64,000 nucleotides of DNA from Thamnaconus septentrionalis (lineage: Eukaryota; Chordata; Actinopteri; Tetraodontiformes; Monacanthidae). The notes under the pieces are model-generated. The model had not been told where the DNA came from. It did no database searches and was given only the letters and a program-made list of their open reading frames with translations. Of this stretch, positions 23,148 to 36,634 are shown one piece after another. The DNA is taken from the NCBI GenBank assembly GCA_009823395.1, contig CM020510.1:5854773-5918772 (forward strand), given 5' to 3'. The translations under genes were made by a program, and so were the position numbers. Numbering within the stretch: the first letter of the stretch is position 1; each line of letters starts with the position of its first letter.

Positions 23148-25351
23148 TGGAACATTTACAGAGGCTGTAGGATAGACTTATTTTTATTTTAGTCACTTTT
23201 ATTTTTTTTTTTTTTTTTGCTTTTTTGGCTACGAATCAGCCAGTTGGATTTTAAAATCCTTTGCCTGTGGATTTTGATGTGACTCCTTATCCGGCAGGTC
23301 GCTTGACAAACACTAAGCACAGATTTTGTTGCTTTGTGTTCACACGGTGCTTTTGTTTTCTCATCTTAAAACCTTGTGTGAAGATGCAACAACAAGACAG
23401 ACGGAGCAATGTTTCCACAGCACTTGTGCAACTCTCGGCGGCAATCGTTACAGTAGGGTCCCATATTCTGTAAAATATACTTGTTCTCCAACAATAATCA
23501 GGTGCCTGTCAGTGATTTCAGCAATATGTTTCTTTCCATGTTCCACTTCTCAGAAAGCGGGCGTTCGCACCGTACACGCCGTTTTAGAAAATTCCCTCAA
23601 TGTTGTCCTTTTTATAGAGGATGAAAACTACAGAAGAGGAGTAGAATATGGGACCTCTAAACTTAAAACCAAACAGGCACAAAAGAGACCAAAAAGGAAA
23701 AATCAATAACAGAATAAAAAAGTAAAATTATTGGATAGCTCAGGGTTAACAGGTGCCATTAATGTCAAATATCTTCTCAAAGTTTTTACTTTTTATTTTA
23801 CAGGTGAATATTTCAACTACCGGCCTATTACAGCTTTTAAAATGTTTTCATCACATTATATTATTATATTATCTTATATCTTGAACTAACGGGTAGTTCA
23901 AGATTTTGCTGTGAATTCATGACATTTGTAAAGACTTTAACCTGAAGAGAGAATGATTATTGTAAGCAAACATGCTGAATTACTGTAGCTAAAAATAATT
24001 GTGAAACATTGCTCTAAAAAATGTGGTAACAACAAAACTGAGTGGTTTTCTCTCCACAGTGACGCTGATTCTGATTGTGATTCTGTCGTGTGACTTAATG
24101 AAGCACAATGCAGAATGAAACCTCCACCAACCACCAGCCAGTATTCTCTGAGACTGTTGTCTTTAAACTGTAATTTTATGCTATTGATAAATCTGCAGGG
24201 CTTTTTTCAGTGTCTGCTGAAGACTTTTAATCTCCAGGAAGTACACATCATGGTTTTGTTTGATTTTGGTATGTTTTCAGTATCCCCCCCTTTTTCCAAA
24301 TGCAACAGTCAACTTTTATTGTGTTTCTGCAAAAAATCAATCAAGCGGTAAGATTTTTTTTTCCTTTTCATGATCAGGATTAAACCACATGTCAACTTTA
24401 TTTAAACATAAATTGTATTTTTTAAGGAACCAGGAAAAGTCTGGAATAAAATAAATGTGTGATTTATTACACATTTTTTGTGTTTCTTTCCTTGTGGCTC
24501 AAAATCTTTGAGCAACGTTTTATGAATGAGAGTCTTGCGTGATTTTTTTTCTATCCTCAAAACTCTACTGAGCACCAAAAAAAGTCTTTCTGGTTTATCA
24601 GACAGGACTGTGCACAGCGGCACACCACTAGGAGGCGATCACGTTGTTTCAGCACCATTCTATGTCATAGATTTTTATTTCACAGTCCAAAACCCAAACA
24701 CGACCGACTGCTTTTCTTCATAAATAAACAGATGAAGTGAGTCATGTCTTAAATTGCGCCGCTTGGTACGTTTCAAAAAGCACTTACAGTCTCTATTCAA
24801 ACTGTGCGTCACATTACAATAAAAAGCTCTTGGTGCCTCTGAAGATGAACATTTTTACGTACTGAATGTATAAAACATTAGGGGCATCCTCCTCCTGCTG
24901 TTGTTGTTTGTATACTTGCAATCTCATTTTAAACACAGTGATACGGCTTTTTCTTCCCACGGCTGCCACAATTTAAAATCAGATCAACCTCAATGGGATT
25001 TTAAAGTTAAATCTCAATATGTTGCAGGATGTTAAATAGTTTTTTTTTTCTATTTTTCCTTTTAAAGCTGCAGCACACGTTTTTTTTCCCCAATTGGCCA
25101 ACACAGGTTAAAAACCTTAAAACACCAGATGCACAAAGGATGTTCAAAATGGAATGCACAACTGTGGGATGTGGTTCAAAAACCAATTTGTGGTTTGAGG
25201 TTTTGACAGGACAGTGTTGGGGGAAAAAATGCATCTGATGTATAAAAGCTCTAAATGCTGCATCACACCTGATTCATTTTTTTCAGTGCCTGCTTTTTTT
25301 TTAATGTTTTGTACATCCGGACACACGGCCGTCTGCGGGGTGGTGTCAGTG
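23148..25351. other. convergent intergenic region: nox4 3' UTR and tyr 3' UTR
   Basis: Both genes run into this 2.2-kb AT-rich stretch. Plus-strand AATAAA hexamers at 23713-23718 and 24445-24450 could end nox4. Minus-strand candidates for tyr include ATTAAA at 25300-25305, about 47 bases after its stop, and AATAAA at 24674-24679. I see no further exon or RNA gene. Confidence 0.55.
23713..23718 (+). terminator. candidate poly(A) signal of nox4
   Basis: AATAAA about 566 bases after the nox4 stop. A second AATAAA at 24445 is an alternative. Confidence 0.35.
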
Positions 25352-28306
25352 TTACAGAGTGGTCTGGTACGACGACGAGCCTTCCTCCGAGCTGCTTTGT
25401 AGAAGCGGCTGTCTCTCCCCGTAGCTGGACGCCCTCTTCCTCCTCTGGCTTCGCTTCCACTTCCTCCTCACCGCCGCGACCACCACGGCCACGATGGATG
25501 CCAGCACGGCGCCGAGGAGCCCGGAGGCCAGGAGCCACTGCCAGATCTCCTGGGCCGTCTGGAGGTAGGGCGTCAGGAACTCCTGCAAAAACCTCTGGCC
25601 TGTGACGGAGGGACACAATCGCCAGTCAGACAGGTTGACAATTGAGGGAAAAAACCAAAGAGAATTATGGAAAAATCTTGTTCTGTACTGACCTGGGTCC
25701 AGCAGGTAGGCATACTCATATCCCAAAGTCTTGTCGGTGAGGAAGTAGTCTCCGTTTCTGTAGAGGGGGAGGAATGGCACCATGTAGTAGCCGTCATTGT
25801 GGCCAATGGGAGCGTTGGATTGTGGGTAGCTGGTGCGAGGAGGCTGGTGGGTCCTGAGCCAGCGCTCGTAGATACTGAAGGAAAGGAGTGAAACATTAAA
25901 ATGATTGAATATGAATGCAAACTATTGATTATTATATATTTAATTTTTTTCCTTCTCCCCACTTCTCACCCCCAAAACCCATTTGTTATGTGCTGCATGC
26001 AGCTTGCTTTGAAACTGGTTGGGTGAAAAGTGTTGTATCTGCCATCCTCATTCTTTACTTCTTCAACACTGTAGCCTTGATTTCATCTTAATGTCAAGCC
26101 AATGTCTTGAAAACAGGTATAAAAAAAAGTAATCTAATGTTATTGCTAAAAGTACCAGAAGGGGGCAGTAACGTGGCAGAATGAAGATGATGCAACAGTA
26201 GTAGCAGCAGAAAAAGAGGAAGAGGAGGACCACTGGTAGAGAATGTTGATGAAGTTGACGTAACAAACAGGAAATAACACCAGAGACGTCAGCAGGAGCA
26301 ACCTGTCGGCAAGTTAAAGCTGTTGTTTTCTCTCTGGCAGTGCTAACTATCATGCTAATTTTGCTCATGCTGCCCTTCAGTGTGAACAGCTCATGTGAGT
26401 TTGATATTTACTTATGCACCAAATTTTTTTTTTTTTTAATCAAATTTTTTCATCCTCCCTTGCTCCCTCTTCATCTTTAACTACCTCTCTTGGTCACCCC
26501 GACTCTCTGTGGGGGGGTGACCCTTATTCATAAGCTTTTCTATATTGGAGGTTTGTACTTGATCTCACCTGTCGATGAAAGCGTGGTGCAGCAGGAAAAT
26601 GGGGTCGTTGGCCGAGCCCTGCACCGAGGACATGGAGCCGTTCATGAAGACGTGCAAAGCGTTGTGCATGGTGCTCTGGCCCTGCACGGCCATGCCAGTG
26701 TCTGGATCAGTGAAACCTGCCGGATTGGGGCACAAAAGGGGACGACTGTCACCTTTCTGTCATGTTATTCCCTGGAATAGTCATGAGTTGAACAGGAATG
26801 TGACCTTCGATGGCGTTCCTGAAGCTTCTGTTGGCGAAGCGGTCCATGGGTCCCGTCTCGTACTCGGGGAGGCTCAGGACGAATTCCACGTCGGCCGCCG
26901 TCGGGAGTCGCCGCACGCGGTTGGTGTCGTGATTGCCGGGGTTACGCAACAGCGGCCCCTCGCCGGTGCTGTTGCACAGCACCTCTCTGTTGTTGTACTC
27001 TTCTGGCTGGGTGCAGATCACCTAGGCACAAACCACACACACATTTAGTGCACCGTTGGTTCTCAGGATATTGCAGAGCTCCGTCCACTGGTCTGGCTCA
27101 GACACTTTTGGTGAAAACTAGTGGAGTTTCAGTGTTTCAACATTTCAAGGGGATCCCTCCAACAGTCTCGCATAAAAGTCCCATAAACCTTCTTGAAATG
27201 TTCAAACTTTTGATGGATAACTCGAGAATGAATTTGGAGACAATGTATTTTTCCGATGCATTTCATTGGATTAAGAGATTAAGAATGGTTTAAGAACAGA
27301 CAAACTTATGTAACAAGATGTAAAAAGGCTTCTGTTAATCGACGGTGGCAAAGGAATTTTCAGACCCTTAACAAGGAATTTAGAAAGATTTACTCACGTT
27401 ACCGCCACACGATCAAACACACAATCAAACTCCCTGTGTTTTTACCTTCCACGAGGAGAAGACAGATCCCGGGCTGATGAGGTTGGGATTGAAGGGGCTC
27501 CGTCCGCCCATCAGGCCGTCGGTGCACACCTCGCAGGACTGGGCGCCCCTCCAGTCCCAGTACGGGATGGTGAAGTTGAAATCTCCCGTCAGCTTCCTGA
27601 TCTCGTTCTCCCAGTGGAGCAGGTAGACGCGGTGCCACGGCAGGAAGGCCGCCGACTCGTGGGCGAAGTCGATGTCCGTCCAAACGTTGCCCGGCCCCCC
27701 CAGCAGGGCATCCCGGGACACGTAGTAGTGCATCCACACGAAGAGGTCGTAGGAGTTGATGTCGGAGAACATGGGGTTCTCTCCGTTCTCGCCCATCTCG
27801 CTCCTCCTCGCTGTGGCGATCACGTAGTCCTGGCTGATGGTGTTCTTGGCCAGGTTGAGGTATGAGATGAACTTCTGCTGCTCGGCGGTGGATAGGCTCA
27901 TGATGTTCCTGCGCACCGACTCTCGGTACTCGGCACAATTGGACCCCCAGTATCCGAAGCGGCACTCCCCGCAGTCGAAGCCCCCGTAGTTCCCGGCGCA
28001 GCGGCAAGTCCGGTTGTAGAAGGCCAGGGGCCAACGTTCCCTGTCGTCGATGTCGCTGTGGGGATACTGGGGGCCGTTGGGCTCCTCCGAGACCTCCACC
28101 TCGGCGCAAAAGCCGCGGCCGGACATGGCACCGCAGGCCGAGCCGTCGCCCTCCCACACTGGGCAGCACTCTTTGGTCCGTAGTCCCTCCGAGTTGGCAC
28201 AGGGACGAGGAAACTGGCACAGACACGTCCCGAGAAGCTGCAGCAGAGCTAAAGATGCCCAGAGGCTCCTCACGGTCAGAGTTCTGGTGTTTTGGGACGA
28301 TGCCAT
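25352..28306 (-). CDS. tyr: tyrosinase, complete, 5 exons, 551 aa
   Basis: Copper enzyme of melanosomes that hydroxylates tyrosine and oxidises DOPA, the limiting step of melanin synthesis. Exons on the minus strand: 28306-27446, 27021-26805, 26716-26569, 25874-25693, 25599-25352. Phases are 0, 1, 2, 1. The start ATG is followed by a hydrophobic signal peptide (about residues 12-30). The cysteine-rich EGF-like region is intact. CuA ligands are H193, H216 and H225 ([19 protein letters not shown]). CuB ligands are H377, H381 and H404 (MHNALH, LLHHAF). There is one membrane span at about 491-513, then a basic stretch and the melanosome-sorting dileucine ERQPLL (531-536). The C-terminal SYQTTL resembles mammalian SLYQSHL. 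Human TYR has 529 aa. Teleosts often have two tyr copies, and I cannot tell which this is. No disrupting change is seen, so it looks functional. Confidence 0.96.
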
Positions 28307-28743
28307 CCTGACTGAGAAGACTGACGGCAGGTAGATGTGAAGCTCCAGCAGCTCAGGAACACCGATGACTTTGGCTCCGGGGGGCTGAAATCCAAAATCT
28401 GACTAAACTACCGTCTGGCTCCTGCGTTTTTGCACCAAATCAGCGACTGATTTTTGTTACTAGAAAGTAGTTTGCAGGTTCTTGAAACTTGTCTTCCAAC
28501 CCTATCTGTGCAGACACCCGAACCCTCCTCCACACCTCCACACCTCCTGCCTCCTGCCTCCTGCCTCCTCCTCTCTTCCAACACCAAGAGCCGTTCCGCA
28601 GTCTCAGGCTGATCCAAACTCATTCAGCCGTTTTAGGGGCCGCCCTCTGAGTGCGTGATCTCACGCAACGGGGTCTCATGCACACACTACGCCATCACAT
28701 TACACACACACCACACACACACACACACACACCATCCCATAAT

Positions 28744-28749
28744 CACATG
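28744..28749 (-). promoter_or_regulatory. CATGTG E-box upstream of tyr (possible MITF site)
   Basis: CATGTG on the minus strand (TCACATG on plus), about 440 bases upstream of the tyr ATG. MITF is known to activate TYR promoters through CATGTG E-boxes with a flanking T. A single 6-mer is weak evidence, and no TATA box was found nearby. Confidence 0.25.
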
Positions 28750-29949
28750 CTCAGGATAATATTTCTCATTCCTTGTTCTTTCTCCTTTCTGAGAGACCAG
28801 CTGACCCAAGTTTCACTTGACCTCAGGCAGTAATGTGCGTGTGTGCGTGTGTGCGTGTGTGCGTGCGTGCGTGCGTGCGTGTTTGTGCGTGTTTCTGTGC
28901 ACGCGCACAGCCATCACCACTTCCCTGATGCTAAAGCTGTCCGTCCTGGAAAGAATGCATGTTCGAGAGTGCTTGAGAAAATATACAGGAAAAGTACAAT
29001 ATTTACGAAGCAGAATCAGTAATAAGATGAAGTTCTTGAAAAGTGTTGGTATGGTTTTCCTTCATGTGGGTCATCTGGTGCACTGGAGAGAAAGAAACTC
29101 TCCTTGTGTTGGGCGGCAAACTGTGAGCGTTTCCAGGACAGTGAGGCACAAAGAAGTAGATCGAGGAAAAATGTGATTTTTTTTTGTGCGTAATAAAACT
29201 AGACCATCCTGTCTTATGTAAAGTTGCATAAAAATGCACAAACCAGTGGTGGAAAGAGTTAAGTTGCGGGCTTTTTCACTTTATCTTGGACAATAGTTAA
29301 ACATTTGGGGCTAATTTGTTATTCTGGTACTAAACTAAACTAATTAAGGCCGGTTGAGGATAATTTCATGACAGACAATTGAGCTATTGAAAACTCACAA
29401 GAGCGAGTGATTTGAAGTGGACTTCAGCTCATGAATCAAAGCACTGTGCAAAGAAACAGTGTTATCTTTGATTAAGTTGAACTTGAAAATTTAATTGAAA
29501 AGCATAGAAATTTAAAAAATACTGCACTTGAAGTGAGTAAAGGGAACAAAAAACTCCTTTCTGAACAACGACGAGAACAAATATTAACAGCTGTTGATTA
29601 CACAGAATTTGTCTCATTCAGAGCGCAATCTGATTACCCCAACGTGTCACGCCCCTAATGTGAGTCAAACCTCACAGTCTCATGCACGCATTTCAATTTC
29701 AGAGATGTTTTCATGTTTTTTCCCCGTTTATTTTGTCACAATGACATCAATCAGCACGAAAAACAGAAAGAAACATTTGCATCGTTGAAATACGTGTCTG
29801 TGGTGTCGTCATGCTTCCAAAAGGATGTTAGTTCTGCTTTTTAATGGGTGACTACCAGTGCTAACACATGATTATTTCCATCACACATGCACTTACACAC
29901 AACACCTATTGTGAGGTGAGCATCCAACTTTATTGAAGCAACCAGCAAA

Positions 29950-30020
29950 CATCCATAATTCATTCATTCATTCATTCATCTTCTATACCCGCTTATTCCA
30001 ATTCAGGGTCACGGGACATC
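29950..30020. repeat. (ATTC)n with a flanking fish repeat remnant
   Basis: TTCATTCATTCATTCATC followed by TTCTATACCCGCTTATTCC and CAGGGTCACGGG, a block I recognise as recurring in many teleost repeats. It is probably the short end of an old transposable element. Confidence 0.4.
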
Positions 30021-31105
30021 CATAATTGAGACTTTCTGATCTAGTGTAGTTCAGATCAGTGCTCCTCAACTGGTGGGTTGTGCATTGGGTTGTTTTGTTT
30101 GGGTTGTGGCTTTTTTTTTTTTTTTAATTATGTATTTATAGAGAAAATGTTGGGCATTTGTTTTGCAGGACACAGAATTCAATTCAATTATTCCAATTAT
30201 TTTATGTATAAGGAAAAAGAAATGTGGGTCCTGAGAATCCACCAGTTGTGAACCATACACCATTGTCAACCATACAAACTTCGTGCAGCTATAAAATGAA
30301 GCTTTAAAACGCTGCCCTGCAGTACAGAGTCCTGGTCATGTGTCAACACAGCATGACGATCATCTGCACAGCACAGGAATTCATCATATGTATTTAAAAC
30401 GAAACACAGACTCCAGGTCTGAGACTTTCATCCTGGCCTCTCACACTCCCTCCTCCTCCTCCTCTCCTTCTTCCCCTCAGTCAGCTGTGCAGATACAATA
30501 CAGAGGCTCTGAGCAGTCAGAGCTGTTCGACTCTTCATCCTATACGGGGGGGTCCATCACAAGCCGGTCACATGCTGTCGCGGCCTGGCACGGGGTGCAG
30601 CTTATCCCCCGCAGCAGGAACGCAACGGAGCGCACAGGAATGACCGTCACATGACGGACCTGTCTGCAAGGGCCGCGCGCGCACAGACACACTCACGCAC
30701 ACGTAGTAATGCGTGTTTTCCCTCAGCGGAACTTCCGAGCTAAGCGCAGTAACGGTCGAGCTCAACCTGCGTGACTTTTCGCACGGAGTTCTGCTGTAGT
30801 CAGACACTAGAGGGCAGCATTGTTCGAGACAGAGGAGCGCCGCACAGATCACCGACAAGTTCTGAGCAGCGTGTAAAAAATTCTGCCATTTTTATGACTG
30901 ACTGTTTCGATAACCCGTGTGCGTTTGGGGCTGCAAAGCGGTTCTCTGTCCACGCCAAACCGGATACAAGAGGGTGGAGCTGCTGCCGTTTATACCTGCA
31001 AAGAATTAATGAATTTACATCATCTCTGCACAAAAAATAGTGTTGATCAGACTGGTTCATTAAAAAAAATAAATAAAAATAAAAAAATAAAAAAAAAAAA
31101 TAAAA

Positions 31106-31108
<3 letters not shown>

Positions 31109-31166
<58 letters not shown>
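31109..31166. repeat. (AT)n microsatellite
   Basis: About 29 AT units following an A-rich stretch at 31057-31108. It is self-complementary and prone to cruciform extrusion. Confidence 0.95.
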
Positions 31167-31169
<3 letters not shown>

Positions 31170-32515
31170 TATAATGTGTTATTTCCTTTCAGAGCATCTA
31201 ATCATAACGGAATTCAACATGCACTGATGAGCAACAAATTGTTCTTGTTTCCATTTCCAGAGTAGGCAGGGGTGTGGATGGTGGAGGGGGGAATAATTTG
31301 CATCTGATTGCACAAGAACATTATCTCATCAAGAATTTGCCTGGAAATTTGAAAAATAAAGGGACTCGGGACTGAAATGTTTCCAGGCGCGGTAAACGTG
31401 TGGGTGTTTGCCGATTGAGAGATGTGCTCTGCATGCGTGTGTGTTTGTGTGTGTGTTTGACCTCTTGGCTCCCTCTTGACCTTGTCATCTAAAATTCTGA
31501 CAGGACAGTGAGGAAGGAGGACAGTTCTGTCAGAAGGAGAATAGATTGTTCCTTTCCAGTTTTAAAAAAAATCTATCTTTAACTCTTTTTGGTCAAGAAT
31601 TGTATTGATTTCTCCTCCAGACAGTTAATTAAACACAAATGACCTCATAAATTACTCATCGCCACCCTTTTTTAATCTATTAAAAGACAAAAGGCAGACA
31701 ACAAAGGTCATTCTTTTGCCCTCCAAAACTTAACCCACAAAAATGTGTTGTTTTTCCACCCTGAAGGCTCCCAGCTGATTTTGCTGTTTCCTTTCTCCAG
31801 GCTGTTGTCGAAGCACGGCGACAGCTTGTCAACCTGTGCCAGCAGTGAACATCGGCGCTGGAAAATGCCTCTGGTTTGTACCTGCACCTGTGACGTGGAG
31901 CAGCCAGACTGTTTTTTTTGTCTTTCTGTCTTTCTTACTTTCTTTCTTTCTTGATGTGCACAGACTTTGCATTTTAAGTCTTAAAATATGACACAAAATC
32001 ATTCCCCTTGTGCAGTTAAATAGTGAGTTGAAAAGTTGTTGATGAAGTTAACATGTTTCTCAGACCTGCTGTGCGTTTTACATCCTGCTTCGGTAATCTT
32101 TAATGTAAATTCTGATTTATTTATTTTTTTTGGTGAGTATTACGACGAGCAAGATGATTAAGAATCCATTAGAGGCTGAGTGTTGTCCATATGCTTCTGT
32201 AATCCACATTTCTCAGATGAAAGAAAAATGTGATGGATAAAACGTTGTGCCACTTAGAATCCTCAATTTTTGTTTCCGTTGACATTTTGCGGCGGTGGTC
32301 GTGTTTTTTTTTCTGTCCTACTTAGAGAGGAGATATCACAGTCACAAGACAACCCTGTAAATCAGATGTGTGTCTATGGCAACCGTGGGTATCCACCGTT
32401 ATTTTGAAATGCCATTGAATAATTGATTTGCCGGCTGTGACACCGACTTTGTTGTGTCTTTGATTTGCGGTGGGGTGTTGTTCAAGAAGAGCATCTCACC
32501 GCCAGGATGCTTGTA

Positions 32516-32518
<3 letters not shown>

Positions 32519-32594
<76 letters not shown>
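32519..32594. repeat. (GT)n microsatellite
   Basis: About 38 perfect GT units, one of the longest dinucleotide tracts in the window. Confidence 0.97.
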
Positions 32595-32595
<1 letters not shown>

Positions 32596-32915
32596 TGAAG
32601 CATCAGTGCACAAAAGGTGCGGCTACGCCTGGTGAGGTGTCCTTGTTATTATATCTGTTTTGTTGATGTAATCTTGTCTCGTCGCGACCAGGGGACCTGT
32701 CAAAATGTGATGCAGCTCAGCAGACACACACACACACACACACACACACACTGAAACTACCTAAGAGTGTCACATTATGCACTTTCACTGTGGTAACAGG
32801 AAGAGGCTCATCCATCATACCTTCCAGTCCAATTCTCAGCGGTTTCTCACTGTTGACTCTATCAGGTTTCAATATCAATTCCCTTGCTGAGTCAAATTTG
32901 CATCAGTCGAGTTTC

Positions 32916-32918
<3 letters not shown>

Positions 32919-32964
<46 letters not shown>
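32919..32964. repeat. (GT)n microsatellite
   Basis: About 23 perfect GT units in the tyr-grm5 spacer. Confidence 0.95.
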
Positions 32965-32966
<2 letters not shown>

Positions 32967-34162
32967 CAAGGAAGACAGAGACGTGTGGGTGAATGGACAC
33001 TGAACCGGACTAAGTGATCTGATTTGTCGGCTGCTTTACAATTTTTCTGCTTCGGTGCAACAACAGGCTTCTTCTTCATCCGTCCTCAAACATCAAGGAC
33101 AAGATGTGGTGACAGAGAGGAACTCCCTCTCCAACTGTGTGTGTGTGTGTGTGTGTGTGTGTATTTGTGTGTTTGTCTGTGGATCCATCTATTAATATTC
33201 CAGGGCTGAGTCTTCCAGAGTCTTCCAGATGGCTTATGTGCGTCCGATTCCTGTGTGTTTATTTGGGGACAAGAGAGGATGATGGATTATATACTGCGTC
33301 CAGATTTAGCTGTTGGTTCTGTTAGTCCCCACATTGGCACAGAATGCATCAGAGTCTGTCGACAAAGTCAAGATGTATCTGTAAAAACGATGCATGTGCT
33401 GTGTTGCATTATGGGATTTCGGGGTCGTTGCCGTCGATTTCGGTGCATCCCATCCATCTTGGAAACTGGAACTTGGAGCGATTCAAGTTTGACACTGCTC
33501 CAGTTGCAAGTTGGGAAAGCGAGATGGGCCGTGTCAATTTACTGTCATTAGCACGGTCAGCCAATAGATGTCATGAAGCCTGATGGATTGACTTTCAAAA
33601 GTTTGTTGCTCCCACAAGTGGAATAAAAAAAAAAAAAAAATCAGAAACTTACTTACTTAAAGTGATATAAAAGTCAAACTCAATTCAAGGCCGCAACAGA
33701 ATAAATGTGCTCCAAATTGAATTGCAATATTGATCAGATTCCTTGCAATTGCTGCTGTTCACGATGTTCTAAAGCAATCAGAGCAGGTCTGATCTGAGCC
33801 ACGTGGATCTTTGATATGAATGTAGCCAATTAATAAACATATTCTCCACCTCCTACTTTCTGTTCTCGAATTCCAGATGTGTGTATTTGTGATGATGCGG
33901 GTGGGTGTGTCAACCCTAAAAAAAAATTTGACTGCCACATAAGCCCCCCTTTTGATTATCGCCCCGGGCTTTTGTGTTTTACACCCCTGCGTGTAAGTAA
34001 AAATCCTGTTTCCTTTTGCACCGGAGTGGATGTGTTTGGCTTTTTGCCGGTTTGTTTGTGTCAAAAGCGGCTCAGAAAAGTGAGACACTGTGAGGCGGAG
34101 CGAGCGGGGGATAGAGGTCAGGGTTAGTAAGGCTATCACTGCAGCAGCAGCTCAAGCCGACA

Positions 34163-34194
<32 letters not shown>

Positions 34195-34985
34195 GTGAGT
34201 TTGCGTGCCTCCCTGTATGTCTATGCTCTTTTAATGGTCTGCTAATCCCCAATGCATTTGGATGGCAAATTAATCCAAACTCCTGTCGTTGCCCAGGCTC
34301 ACCATGCCCCCCCCTTCCCCCCACCCCCACCCTCACCACCACCACCATCACCATCTCCTCCTCCTCCTCCTCCTCCCTGGGCGACTCTCCATCAGCATCC
34401 ATCTCCAGATGGTCTCCCTTGGAGGTAGGTGTGAGAAGCGAAGAGTGGCAGGACCTGTGTGACGTGACGTGAGCCGCCCGAGCCTCCTCATTGGAGCGTG
34501 TTGCCATAGTGAAAAAGTAGATTACCCCGCCGAGAGCATGATGCACGACGGTCTGACGGACACACGCACGCGTGAGGGATGGGATGCAGCCGGCGGAGCC
34601 GTCACCTGTCCTGCACGCGCTGTCGAGGTATGTCACGCACGTCGCGCGAGTCAACGGATGCAGGTGCGTAACTTGCGTAAATCGGCCAAGTTCGTGCCCG
34701 AACTGGCAACCCAGCTACACCGACAGGATGCCGAGTTACTGGTGGTTGCAAAGAGCTGCGGTTGATCCTCCCTCATTCCCCCCGTCGTAGCCGTGCAAAC
34801 TGCAGCAGTCTGTTATTAATGCAACGTTACGCCGCGGAGAACAATGGGACAGGCAGTCAAAAAAAAAAAAATCATCATTATTGATCCTTCATAGAAAAAA
34901 ACGCCAAGTCCCTGTGCTTTTTTTTTTTTTTACAAACAGCCACACCTGCGCTGAATCTGAAGTAGCTTGTTGTTTTTCTCGGGGA

Positions 34986-35017
<32 letters not shown>

Positions 35018-35335
35018 GAAGCAGCAGCGTGCTTCCATTTCATATCGATCGTCTTCGCTCATCCTGAATGATTTCTGCGGGTCTTTAACTTGGAAGTCAA
35101 GCTGGGGCTAAGCGGTGCGCGTTGGCTCCTCCGTGGCTTCATGATGTGATCGACCGGCCGCCGCCACATCGTTACCCCGTCCCGTAGTGTCACCTCTCTG
35201 ATGCGTGCTGGTGCCCGATCAGATGACAGACACAGCGATGACAAACACACACATGCGGTCCCGGTAGGCTCCCCATGAAAACACGAGGATTCACGTCAGC
35301 TTTGTCCGCTGGGTAGAGTAGGAATGATTGTGGAC

Positions 35336-35337
<2 letters not shown>

Positions 35338-35404
<67 letters not shown>
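35338..35404. repeat. (GA)n microsatellite
   Basis: About 33 perfect GA units upstream of grm5. All purine on the plus strand. Confidence 0.96.
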
Positions 35405-35407
<3 letters not shown>

Positions 35408-35635
35408 AGAAATTAATCTCATAAATGTGTATTTGTTGGAATAATGTAGATTGCTAAAAAAAAAAAGTGTCACGCATGTCATAGTCGTAGTTTATTAATG
35501 AAGTTTGTCTTTGTCTTGTTGAATTTTCGTTTTCCTCCTAAAAAAATCTAGCCTAGCCTATCTACAAATACAGATTACAGAATATGCAGAGCTGCGTTTT
35601 TCAGTGTACAGTAAAGTGTGATATGATTTGATATA

Positions 35636-35671
35636 ATTTGTGTTTTGTATGAAGACATACAAAACACAAAT
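35636..35671. repeat. perfect 16-bp inverted repeat (hairpin) with 4-base loop
   Basis: The left arm ATTTGTGTTTTGTATG (35636-35651) and right arm CATACAAAACACAAAT (35656-35671) are exact reverse complements around the loop AAGA. The arms are AT-rich and are not part of a microsatellite. The stem is too short for a normal pre-miRNA. Confidence 0.9.
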
Positions 35672-36299
35672 GATAATGTCACCGTGGTATTTCACGCACC
35701 ATTTATAGCAAAGCCAACGCTTTTAAAAAAGCCCAACGATGCTAAGCTAAAGCGTTGAAGGCTTGACAACTTGAGTATATACTTTGAAGTTGAAACGTAC
35801 TTTTTTTCTTCTTTTTTTTTTAATGTCATCATGTTACAAAAATCAGACCAGACTGGTTGTTCAGAGACATTTGGTTCTGGTTTGCTTTAACGAGTGAGAT
35901 GCTAACTGCTAACAGTTGCTCTTTATTAACAGAACAGCTTTTAATTTAGCAACCGACAAACCGCCTGCTGCAAGTTTGGTTCATCTCTATGAAGGGGTCT
36001 GTATGTATATTTTAAGGGACGGTTGGCAGTAGGTGAAATTAGAACAGTGAGAGACTGAGATGATTGCGTCAAACGGAATGCAAACAATCAAACATGCAAG
36101 TGAATGGCAGTGGGACAAATTGCGTCGGCAATTACAGAATAGTGGCAGCCAGTAGAAGCGGTGCGGGGACACAATCAGAGGACAGGAGGGGAGGAGGCGC
36201 ATCATTAGTGGACACGGACAACAGAGAGAGACAGAGAGAGAGAGGGAGAGAGAGAAGGAGAGAGAAAGACAGAAGGAGAGAGAGAGAGGGAGCGAGGGC

Positions 36300-36634
36300 G
36301 AATCCTGCGGGGATGTGCGGGAGGGGGGGAACAGCTGAGGAGAGCGGGGAGGAGGGGTTAGAGAAGGGGGCGGGTTGAGGGAGAGGTGTTTGGAGCGAGG
36401 CTCAGGTGTGCGTGACCAGAAAACGGAGGGAGCTCGCTCAGAAGCTGCGCGGCGCGGCTCGGCACGGCTCGGCACGGCTCGGCGACGGGTTGGAGCAGTT
36501 CCGGTGCGAGTGTTTGTGCGTTTGACATTGGACTTGAGCGCCGTCGGAAGTGCCCTCTGTCGCTGCCTGTGGACCTAACTTGCATGCTGATCATCAAGCA
36601 GGACCGCAGGGAGCGCATCGCGCACAGGTGGAAG
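36300..36634 (+). promoter_or_regulatory. grm5: inferred GC-rich promoter and non-coding exon 1 of grm5
   Basis: A GC-rich segment with several GGCTCGGCAC-type repeats ends in a good donor, GAAG|GTAAGG, at 36634/36635. A strong acceptor at 40923 opens the exon that carries the grm5 start codon. The simplest reading is that 36.3-36.6 kb holds the CpG promoter and a 5' UTR exon spliced to 40924. The transcription start is not defined. Confidence 0.5.

Larger units (their letters stand above)
28307..36300. other. intergenic region between tyr and grm5
   Basis: The two genes are head-to-head across about 8 kb. I find no credible coding exon. Contents: CA/TG and GTGC repeats at 28700-28880, a short fish repeat remnant with (ATTC)n at about 29957-30020, an (AT)n tract, several GT tracts, A and T homopolymers near 34861-35023, a GA tract and a perfect hairpin at 35636. 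Tyr regulatory sequences are likely here but cannot be picked out. Confidence 0.6.

Noticed and set aside
27399..28226. Long open frame of about 275 codons overlapping tyr exon 1
   Set aside because: It is a different frame of the GC-rich tyrosinase exon 1. The other frame carries all the copper-site and cysteine motifs.
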